Origin: an uncultured Eubacterium sp.
GTDB lineage: Bacteria > Bacillota > Clostridia > Lachnospirales > Lachnospiraceae
Assembly: GCA_905236735.1 (NCBI GenBank)
Contig: CAJOOU010000207.1
Span: 1-7,019, forward strand
DNA: 7,019 nt
Direction of reading: 5' to 3'
The position numbers were made by a program, and so were the translations under genes. Numbering within the stretch: the first letter of the stretch is position 1; every line of letters begins with the position of its first letter. The notes below the pieces were generated by a model. It ran no database searches. It saw only the letters and a list, made by a program, of their open reading frames with translations, and had not been told where the DNA came from. Below are positions 1-5,620 of the stretch, piece after piece.

Positions 1-104
1 AAAAAACTGCAATATACGAAGCACTTAAAATGAACATAATTATCTTTCCTGCTACATTATACAACAAAAAAGATGATTTATAAAGAAAAAAAATCTGAAT
101 TTAC
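1..104. other. AT-rich left edge, coding fragment undecided
   Basis: Two readings compete and 100 bases cannot settle them. On the + strand one frame is open from base 3 to a TAA at 81-83 and would give a 26-residue C-terminal tail containing YEALKMNIIIFPATLYNKK; I do not recognise it. On the - strand an ATG at 37-35 starts a frame open to the window edge (MFILSASYIAVF), preceded by AGGAAAG at 50-44 with six bases of spacing. A TATAAT on the - strand (61-56) has a weak -35 (TTTATA, 84-79) 17 bases upstream, but transcription from it would begin almost at the SD, which is tight. The A-rich run at 82-93 lies just upstream of the proposed rimP promoter, where an UP element would sit. Confidence 0.3.
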
Positions 105-133
105 TTGCAAATTTTGAATTTTGGGGGTATTAT
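105..133 (+). promoter_or_regulatory. putative sigma-A promoter of the rimP-nusA-infB operon
   Basis: TTGCAA (105-110) and TATTAT (128-133) are separated by 17 bases, the optimal spacing; they match the -35 and -10 consensus at four and five of six positions. An A-rich stretch lies directly upstream. Transcription would start near base 140, giving a leader of about 78 bases before rimP. It is the best promoter I can find ahead of the operon. It conflicts with the alternative that the ATG at 132 starts a leader peptide, since the start site would then lie after that ATG. Confidence 0.45.
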
Positions 134-156
134 GTTTAAGGTAATATTGGTAGTTG

Positions 157-192
157 GTTAAGAGCGAGCCGGAAGGCTTGCTCTTAACTTTT
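157..192 (+). terminator. leader hairpin with short T run, putative NusA-dependent attenuator
   Basis: The arms 157-170 and 175-188 pair over 14 base pairs with one G-U pair and no bulge, closing on a GGAA (GNRA-type) loop at 171-174. The stem is followed directly by TTTT (189-192) and then GCAG, so the U tract is short. This is the form of a weak intrinsic terminator. It lies downstream of the proposed promoter and 14 bases before the rimP SD, so it would control the operon rather than end the previous gene. In Bacillus subtilis NusA represses its own operon by NusA-dependent termination in the leader, without an antiterminator structure; no clear competing fold is visible here either. Assignment to that mechanism is inference. 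Confidence 0.55.
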
Positions 193-205
193 GCAGAATG
201 AGTAC

Positions 206-210
206 AAGGT
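206..210 (+). promoter_or_regulatory. rimP ribosome-binding site (decides the start)
   Basis: AAGGT lies seven bases before the ATG at 218, normal spacing. It is too close to the ATG at 212, and there is no SD before the TTG at 191, which falls in the T run of the leader hairpin. The site therefore supports 218 as the rimP start. Confidence 0.5.
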
Positions 211-217
211 AATGAAA

Positions 218-694
218 ATGTCAAAAGCAAAAACATACGAAGAAAAAACCGAAAAGTTGATTACTCCGATAATAGAAGAGTTTGGCTTTGAACTTGTTGA
301 CACCGAGTATGTCAAGGAAGGAAGCGATTACTTTCTAAGGGTGTATATCGACAAAGAAGGCGGTATTACCATAGAAGACTGTGTTGCGGTAAGCCGGAAA
401 TTCAATGAAATACTCGACAGAGAAGATTATATTGATGATATGTATACCTTCGAAGTGTCTTCGCCGGGGGTGGACAGGGTGCTTAAAAAGGATAAGGACC
501 TTGAAAGAAGCATTGGAAAAAGGACTCTTATAAAGACCTATAATAAAATAGACGGGAAAAAAGAGTTCTACGGCATTTTGAAGTCATATGATAAAGAAGC
601 AATAACAATAACAGAAGAAGAAACGCAAAATGATAAGGAGTTTTCAAGAAAAGATATTTCCCTTATCAGACTTAGTTTTAATTTTGATAATTAA
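218..694 (+). CDS. rimP: ribosome maturation factor RimP
   Basis: A 158-residue protein of normal RimP length that binds the assembling 30S subunit in the cytoplasm and helps its maturation, where it is known to promote S12 incorporation. The N-terminal alpha/beta domain (about residues 5-80) includes FELVDTEYVKEG and LRVYIDKEGGITIEDC, both typical of the family. The signature EVSSPGVDRVL (about 79-89) joins it to the C-terminal SH3-like barrel (about 90-155). I place the start at ATG 218 because it follows AAGGT at good spacing and because RimP proteins of this group start with MSK-type sequences close to the first helix. An upstream TTG at 191 would add nine residues but lacks an SD. It is the first gene of the operon, 18 bases ahead of nusA. 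Nothing in it looks broken. Confidence 0.95.
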   Translation: MSKAKTYEEKTEKLITPIIEEFGFELVDTEYVKEGSDYFLRVYIDKEGGITIEDCVAVSRKFNEILDREDYIDDMYTFEVSSPGVDRVLKKDKDLERSIGKRTLIKTYNKIDGKKEFYGILKSYDKEAITITEEETQNDKEFSRKDISLIRLSFNFDN

Positions 695-712
695 CAAAAC
701 GGAGGTTGTGAA

Positions 713-1942
713 ATGAACACAGAATTATTGGAATCCCTTGATATTCTCGAAAAGGAAAAGAATATCAGCAAAGAAGCAATTTTTGAGGCAATTGAAAATT
801 CGCTTCTTACGGCCTGCAAAAATCATTTTGGAAAAGCGGATAACATGACTGTAAATGTTAATCGTGAGACCGGAGATTTTGAGGTTGTTGCCGCCAAGAC
901 AGTGGTTGATGTGGTAGAAGATCCTGTTATGGAAATATCTCTCAGTGAAGCAAAGCTTATTTCAAACAGCTATGAACTCGGAGATACGGTAAATATCAAT
1001 ATTGAGTCAAAAGAATTCGGACGAATTGCGACCACAAATGCCAAGAATGTTATTCTCCAGAAAATAAGGGAAGAAGAAAGAAAGGTTCTGTTTGACCAGT
1101 TCTACGGCAAGGAAAAGGATGTGGTTACCGGTGTGGTTCAGAGGTTTATGGGTAAAAACATAAGTATTAACCTCGGAAAAACAGATGCCATTCTTTCCGA
1201 AAATGAGCAGGTCAAGAGCGAGCATTATACACCTACCGAAAGAATAAAGGTATATGTGCTTGAAGTTAAGGATACATCAAGAGGTCCGAAGATTTTTGTA
1301 TCAAGAACCCATCCTGAACTTGTAAAAAGACTCTTTGAGTCAGAGGTTACGGAAGTAAGGGAAGGCATTGTTGAGATTAAGGGTATCGCCAGAGAAGCAG
1401 GCTCAAGAACAAAGATAGCCGTATATTCGAACGATCCGGATGTGGATGCTGTAGGCGCATGCGTAGGTCTTAACGGTTCAAGGGTTAATGCAATTGTAAA
1501 TGAGCTTCATGGCGAAAAAATCGATATTATAAACTGGAACGAAAACCCGGCCATGCTTATAGAAAATGCACTTAGCCCTGCCAAGGTAATATATGTTATT
1601 GCCGATGCTGATGAAAAGACGGCAAATGTGGTTGTACCTGATTATCAGCTTTCGCTTGCCATTGGTAAGGAAGGACAAAATGCCAGACTTGCAGCCAGAC
1701 TTACAGGCTATAAAATCGATATAAAGAGTGAGTCGCAGGCTAAAGAGTCGGGAGACTTTATCGGATACAATGAAGAAGATTACTATGAGTATGATGAGGA
1801 GTATTCTGATGAGGAATATTACGGAGAGGGAGATTATCTTGATCCGGATGATTTTGAAGAAGAATACGAAGAAGCGGCTGAGGAAACAGATGACACCGAA
1901 GAATATATAGAAGTGCCGGAAAGTGAAACCTCAGAAGAATAG
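713..1942 (+). CDS. nusA: transcription termination/antitermination factor NusA
   Basis: A 409-residue RNA polymerase-binding factor that modulates pausing, termination and antitermination. Order of parts: N-terminal RNAP-binding domain (about 1-130, with the helix ILEKEKNISKEAIFEAIENS), S1 domain (about 135-200), KH1 (about 205-280, loop GLNG at 252-255 in GACVGLNGSRV), KH2 (about 285-345, loop GKEG at 318-321 in LAIGKEGQNARLAARLTG), then an acidic tail (about 345-409). The AR1/AR2 repeats of the Escherichia coli protein are absent. The tail is the odd part: residues 351-409 hold 31 Asp/Glu and 10 Tyr and no Lys or Arg. The start is set by GGAGG at 701-705, seven bases before ATG. The leader hairpin ahead of rimP suggests autoregulation by attenuation. 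Confidence 0.98.
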   Translation: MNTELLESLDILEKEKNISKEAIFEAIENSLLTACKNHFGKADNMTVNVNRETGDFEVVAAKTVVDVVEDPVMEISLSEAKLISNSYELGDTVNINIESKEFGRIATTNAKNVILQKIREEERKVLFDQFYGKEKDVVTGVVQRFMGKNISINLGKTDAILSENEQVKSEHYTPTERIKVYVLEVKDTSRGPKIFVSRTHPELVKRLFESEVTEVREGIVEIKGIAREAGSRTKIAVYSNDPDVDAVGACVGLNGSRVNAIVNELHGEKIDIINWNENPAMLIENALSPAKVIYVIADADEKTANVVVPDYQLSLAIGKEGQNARLAARLTGYKIDIKSESQAKESGDFIGYNEEDYYEYDEEYSDEEYYGEGDYLDPDDFEEEYEEAAEETDDTEEYIEVPESETSEE

Positions 1943-1952
1943 GATGATGTAA

Positions 1953-2222
1953 ATGGCTGTAAAAAAAATACCTCAGAGGATGTGTGTGATATGCAGACAG
2001 ATGAGGGATAAGTCGCAGCTTGTCAGGGTCGTAAAGACATCTGAGAATACGGCTGCTGTTGATGAAACGGGTAAATTAAACGGAAGAGGCGCATATATTT
2101 GCAGAACCGGAGAATGCATAGGCAGGGCGAAAAAGACGAAAGGTCTTGAAAAATCCCTCAAAATGAACATTCCGGACGAAATATATGAGGCGCTTTTGAA
2201 AGGAAGCGGTGAAAGTGGATAA
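1953..2222 (+). CDS. ylxR: YlxR/RnpM family RNA-binding protein (DUF448)
   Basis: An 89-residue protein of the YlxR (DUF448) family, a small nucleic-acid-binding protein almost always encoded beside nusA. In B. subtilis it has been reported to bind the RNase P RNA and modulate its activity (hence RnpM) and to affect expression of several genes; whether that holds here is inference. Visible family marks are PQRMCVICRQM (7-17), LVRVVK (23-28), VDETGKLNGRGAYIC (36-50) and the later Cys55. Cys11, Cys14, Cys50 and Cys55 are placed so that they could form a metal site, although many homologues lack the full set. AGGA (1941-1944) overlaps the nusA stop and is eight bases from the ATG. Only ten bases separate it from nusA, and its last 14 bases overlap ylxQ. 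Confidence 0.93.
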   Translation: MAVKKIPQRMCVICRQMRDKSQLVRVVKTSENTAAVDETGKLNGRGAYICRTGECIGRAKKTKGLEKSLKMNIPDEIYEALLKGSGESG

Positions 2223-2520
2223 GGTACTTTCAATGATTGGACTAAGCGCCAGGGCCGGAAAGGCTCCCGGCGGGGAATTCCAGGTGGAAAATGCAGTAAA
2301 ATCATATAAGGCTTTTTTGGTGATACTGGCCGGGGACGCGTCGGACGGTACCAAAAAGAAATTCAGGAATATGTGTGAATTTTACGAGACCCCGATCATC
2401 GAATATGCGGATAAGGATACTCTCGGTAAGGCAGTCGGAAAAGAAATGAGGGCTGTGGTGGCAATTGCTGATGAGGGTCTTGCCGGGGCAGTGTATGAGA
2501 AATATAAAAAGCTTCAGTAA
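2209..2520 (+). CDS. ylxQ: YlxQ, L7Ae/L30e-family RNA-binding protein
   Basis: A 103-residue protein with the L7Ae/L30e/S12e/Gadd45 fold, whose members bind kink-turn RNA; the exact role of YlxQ is not known. The N-terminal pattern KVLSMIGLSARAGK (4-17), the core AFLVILAGDASDGTKKK and the C-terminal GKEMRAVVAIADEG match the family. Where many homologues have KxxSGE, this protein has KAPGGE, so a usually present Ser is Gly. The start is a GTG at 2209 with AAAGGA at 2199-2204; a second GTG at 2215 has better spacing, but the first gives the N-terminus typical of relatives. It overlaps ylxR by 14 bases, which suggests translational coupling. It precedes infB by 42 bases, the longest gap between genes after rimP. 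Confidence 0.9.
   Translation: MKVDKVLSMIGLSARAGKAPGGEFQVENAVKSYKAFLVILAGDASDGTKKKFRNMCEFYETPIIEYADKDTLGKAVGKEMRAVVAIADEGLAGAVYEKYKKLQ
2480..2508 (+). promoter_or_regulatory. weak candidate for an internal promoter ahead of infB
   Basis: TTGCCG (2480-2485) and TATAAA (2503-2508) lie 17 bases apart inside the end of ylxQ, matching consensus at four and five of six positions. Transcription would start near 2515 and give infB a leader of about 48 bases. These bases also encode conserved YlxQ residues and the region is AT-rich, so a chance match is quite possible. Confidence 0.2.
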
Positions 2521-2543
2521 ATATTCTCTTAAGTATATCTTAC

Positions 2544-2552
2544 AAAGGAGGT
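2544..2552 (+). promoter_or_regulatory. strong infB ribosome-binding site
   Basis: AAAGGAGGT is a near-perfect complement of the 16S rRNA 3' end and is the strongest SD in the window, ten bases before the infB ATG. The adjoining genes use shorter sites (AGGA, AAGGA, AGGAG), so IF2 may be translated more strongly than its neighbours. Confidence 0.8.
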
Positions 2553-2562
2553 AACCGAAAGA

Positions 2563-5238
2563 ATGGCAAAAATAAAAGTAATAGAACTTGCCCGCGAGAT
2601 GGGATTTGAGAAAAGTAAAGAGATAATAGATTTTTTAAAGGAAAAAGGTGTTGAACTCAAGGCGCAGAGCGGCGTTGAAGAGGAATACGAAAAAATGGTA
2701 AGGGAGCATTTCGCAAAGTCAAAGTCCAAGAATACTTCCGAAAAGGCACAGACGGCTGCCGTAACGGAAAAACACGCTAAAAAACCGGAAACTGCGCAGA
2801 GACAGGAAGGGACAAAAGCAGAGGCTCCGAAAAAGAAAAATATTTCAGTGGTGTTTAATTCACAGGCTTCAAAGGGCAGAGGCGGCAAAAACAGACCTCA
2901 GAGACCTATGCAGCCAAAGGGAGCCCGTCCGGGAGAAAGAACTCCTCAGGAGGGTCCTCGCCCAAAGAAGGTGAGCAGAAGACTTATGGAAGCTCAGGCA
3001 CAGGACAGAGCAAGAGAGCTTGAGGCAAAGTCTCCTGTAACTGAAACCAAAGAGCCCGCAAAACCGGAAAAAGAAAACAAGCCGGTTATGTCTATGGAGA
3101 AAAAGGTTTCGGCAGAGGCAAGGGAAGCAGCTTCAAAGATTGTGCGCGGAAACATCTATGATAGTGTGAAAAAACCTTCAGGAAAACCAGAAGGACAAAA
3201 CAGACCGAAAAAAGACGATAAAAAGGCCGGAAAAGGTGACTTTAGAAAGTCGCAGAGAAATGCCGCTGCTACTGCACCGGAGGCACCTATGTTTGATGGT
3301 AAGGACAGACGCAGAAACGCTCCGTCCGGCGGAAATAATAACAGTAGCAATAATAATTACAAAAACAAAAAGAAGCCCGGAAGACTTGATAAGTCAGAAA
3401 GGACATTCAGCCTTGAAAAGACATCCGGACATAAAAAAGCTCATAAGACACCTCAGAAGGCCGAGCCGGTTTCGGATGAAATCAGAACAATTCAGCTTCC
3501 GGAGAAGATGATGATAAGCGAATTGGCGGATATTTTAAAGGTACCGTCATCAGCTCTTGTTAAAAAACTTTTCCTTGAGGGCCAGATTTATACCATAAAT
3601 TCAGAAATCGATTATGAGAAGGCTGAGGAGATAGCACTTGAGTATAACTGCATTGCCGAACCGGAAGAAAAGGTTGATGTTATAGCAGAGCTTCTTAAAG
3701 AAGAAGAGGAAGATGAGGCTCTTATGACACCCCGTCCGCCTGTTGTTTGCGTAATGGGACATGTCGATCACGGTAAAACTTCTTTACTTGATGCAATAAG
3801 GGATTCAAAGGTTAAGGTTACCGATAAAGAGGCCGGAGGTATTACACAGGCCATCGGTGCTTACATGGTTGAGGTAAATGACAGAAAGATAACCTTCCTT
3901 GATACACCGGGTCATGAGGCGTTTACTGCAATGCGAATGCGTGGCGCAAATTCGACGGATATAGCGGTTCTTGTAGTAGCAGCCGATGACGGAGTTATGC
4001 CGCAGACTGTAGAGGCTATAAACCATGCCAAGGCTGCGGGGATTGAAATTATTGTAGCTATTAACAAGATTGATAAACCATCCGCCAATATAGAGAGGGT
4101 TAAGCAGGAACTTTCAGAGTATGAGCTTATTCCGGAAGACTGGGGCGGAAGTACGGTATTTGTACCGGTATCGGCTCATACCAAAGAGGGTATTGATGAA
4201 CTCCTTGATATGATTCTTCTCACAAGTGATGTGCTTGAACTTAAGGCAAATCCGAAGAGAAGTGCAAGAGGTCTTGTAATTGAGGCTAAACTTGACAAAG
4301 GTAAGGGCGTATGCGCGACGGTTCTTGTACAGAAGGGTACTCTCAAGGTTGGACAGCCTATAGCTGCAGGAGAAGCCTTCGGTAAGGTCAGAGCCATGAC
4401 AGACGAGCTTGGCAGAAGACTTAAAGAGGCAGGGCCGTCAGTACCTGTTGAAATCCAGGGTCTCAGCACCGTGCCGAGAGCAGGAGAAATATTTATTTCA
4501 CCTGACTCGGATAAGGAAGCAAGGAGCTTTGCGGAGACATTCCAGGCTGAGAATAAAAAGCAGCTGCTTAACGATACAAAGGGAAGAATGTCATTGGATG
4601 ATCTCTTCTCTCAGATTCAGGCCGGTAACCTTAAAGAACTTGAACTCATTATCAAAGCCGATGTGCAGGGTTCTGTTGAGGCACTTAAGACTTCTCTTGA
4701 AAAACTTTCAAATGAGGAAGTAGTGGTTAAGGTAATTCACAGCGGTGTCGGCGCCATTACTGAATCGGATGTAATACTTGCAACGGCTTCGAATGCAATC
4801 ATTATCGGATTTAATGTCAGACCTGATGCGGCAGCTAAAAATACGGCTGACAGCGAGGGAGTGGATATTAAACTTTACAAGGTTATTTACAATGCAATCG
4901 AGGATGTCGAGGCAGCCATGAAGGGTATGCTTGATCCGGTATATGAAGAAAGAATTACAGGACATCTTGAAATTCTTCAGATTTTCAAGGCTTCAGGAGT
5001 TGGAAACATCGGTGGTTCAATAGTAACTGACGGCAGCATATATAAGGATTCCAAGGTAAGGGTATTTAGAGAAGACGAACAGATATTTGAAGGCAGCCTT
5101 GCATCGCTCAAGAGATTTAAGGATGATGTTAAGGAAGTTAAATCAGGTTCGGAATGCGGTATCGTTATTGAGGAGTTTGATGCAATCCAGGTAGGCGATA
5201 AGGTAGAAGCCTATATAATGGAAGAGGTACCGAGATAG
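2563..5238 (+). CDS. infB: translation initiation factor IF-2
   Basis: An 891-residue GTPase that brings formylmethionyl-tRNA to the 30S subunit and promotes 50S joining. Layout: first IF2N helical domain (about 1-52), a long low-complexity basic linker (about 53-303), second IF2N domain (about 304-360), G domain (about 390-560), domain II (about 565-665), domain III (about 677-775, with KADVQGSVEA at 698-707) and the initiator-tRNA-binding C2 domain (about 795-891). G motifs are complete: GHVDHGKT 399-406, GGITQ 425-429, DTPGH 447-451, NKID 501-504, SAHTKEG 537-543. Length is close to E. coli IF2 and longer than B. subtilis IF2 (about 716) because of the linker, which includes an Asn/Ser tract at 258-265. 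Odd points: Ala430 where His usually follows GGITQ, and Ser819 where Cys is usual in the C2 domain, while Cys865 in SECG remains. The start has a strong SD. Confidence 0.98.
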   Translation: MAKIKVIELAREMGFEKSKEIIDFLKEKGVELKAQSGVEEEYEKMVREHFAKSKSKNTSEKAQTAAVTEKHAKKPETAQRQEGTKAEAPKKKNISVVFNSQASKGRGGKNRPQRPMQPKGARPGERTPQEGPRPKKVSRRLMEAQAQDRARELEAKSPVTETKEPAKPEKENKPVMSMEKKVSAEAREAASKIVRGNIYDSVKKPSGKPEGQNRPKKDDKKAGKGDFRKSQRNAAATAPEAPMFDGKDRRRNAPSGGNNNSSNNNYKNKKKPGRLDKSERTFSLEKTSGHKKAHKTPQKAEPVSDEIRTIQLPEKMMISELADILKVPSSALVKKLFLEGQIYTINSEIDYEKAEEIALEYNCIAEPEEKVDVIAELLKEEEEDEALMTPRPPVVCVMGHVDHGKTSLLDAIRDSKVKVTDKEAGGITQAIGAYMVEVNDRKITFLDTPGHEAFTAMRMRGANSTDIAVLVVAADDGVMPQTVEAINHAKAAGIEIIVAINKIDKPSANIERVKQELSEYELIPEDWGGSTVFVPVSAHTKEGIDELLDMILLTSDVLELKANPKRSARGLVIEAKLDKGKGVCATVLVQKGTLKVGQPIAAGEAFGKVRAMTDELGRRLKEAGPSVPVEIQGLSTVPRAGEIFISPDSDKEARSFAETFQAENKKQLLNDTKGRMSLDDLFSQIQAGNLKELELIIKADVQGSVEALKTSLEKLSNEEVVVKVIHSGVGAITESDVILATASNAIIIGFNVRPDAAAKNTADSEGVDIKLYKVIYNAIEDVEAAMKGMLDPVYEERITGHLEILQIFKASGVGNIGGSIVTDGSIYKDSKVRVFREDEQIFEGSLASLKRFKDDVKEVKSGSECGIVIEEFDAIQVGDKVEAYIMEEVPR

Positions 5239-5248
5239 GAGCATAAAA

Positions 5249-5620
5249 GTGCGTAAGAACAGTATAAAAAACAGCAGACTGAGCGGAGAGGTTATGCGCG
5301 AGGTCAGCGATATTATAAGAAATGACATTAAAGATCCGAGAATACATATGATGACATCGGTAACGGGCGCAGAGGTAGCTCCGGATCTTAAGACGGCCAA
5401 AATATATATCAGTGTCCTTGGCTCCGATGAGGAGTTTGAGGATACGATGACCGGTCTTAAAAAGGCGGCAGGTTTTGTCAGAAAAGAGCTGGCGCATAAG
5501 ATGAATTTAAGGTATACTCCGGAAATAACTTTTTTGCCGGATAAGTCAATTGAATATGGAATTAAGATGTCGAGTATGATTGACTCTCTTAATTCGGAGA
5601 AAGATGATGCAGAAGATTGA
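5249..5620 (+). CDS. rbfA: 30S ribosome-binding factor RbfA
   Basis: A 123-residue KH-fold assembly factor that binds the 30S subunit near the 16S rRNA 5' helix and is needed for late maturation and cold growth in model bacteria. Family marks are SRLSGEVMREVSDIIRNDIKDPR (9-31), AKIYISVLG (50-58), and KKAAGFVRKELA, where Ala73-Ala74-Gly75 is the AxG bend that replaces the GxxG loop of ordinary KH domains. The final residues are acidic and likely flexible. The start is a GTG; AGGAG (5237-5241) overlaps the infB stop codon (5236-5238) and lies seven bases upstream. It sits ten bases after infB and overlaps nrnA by 14 bases, so it is almost certainly co-transcribed with both. Confidence 0.96.
   Translation: MRKNSIKNSRLSGEVMREVSDIIRNDIKDPRIHMMTSVTGAEVAPDLKTAKIYISVLGSDEEFEDTMTGLKKAAGFVRKELAHKMNLRYTPEITFLPDKSIEYGIKMSSMIDSLNSEKDDAED
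5596..5599 (+). promoter_or_regulatory. nrnA ribosome-binding site inside rbfA (decides the start)
   Basis: GGAG lies seven bases before the ATG at 5607 and only four before the ATG at 5604. It lies downstream of the TTG at 5580 and so cannot serve that start. It favours 5607. Confidence 0.6.

Noticed and set aside
138..213. Direct repeat AAGGTAAT at 138-145 and 206-213
   Set aside because: Only eight bases, and the second copy is explained as the rimP SD; two copies in AT-rich DNA are not strong evidence of a site.
191..217. Longer rimP beginning at the TTG at 191
   Set aside because: No SD precedes it, the codon overlaps the T run of the leader hairpin, and the extra nine residues do not resemble RimP N-termini.
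2517..2543. AU-only hairpin between ylxQ and infB
   Set aside because: Short, bulged and made only of weak pairs apart from one G-C; no T run follows, so neither a terminator nor a riboswitch can be claimed.
2529..2888. 119-codon open frame on the - strand over the start of infB
   Set aside because: It mirrors the Lys- and Glu-rich codons of IF2, giving Ser/Phe-rich low-complexity protein.
3331..3373. AAT/AAC-rich tract resembling a microsatellite
   Set aside because: It is an in-frame Asn/Ser tract in the IF2 linker with mixed codons, not a uniform repeat likely to slip.
5580..5606. Longer nrnA beginning at the TTG at 5580
   Set aside because: The GGAG site lies inside this extension and serves the ATG at 5607; the added residues are not part of the DHH family.
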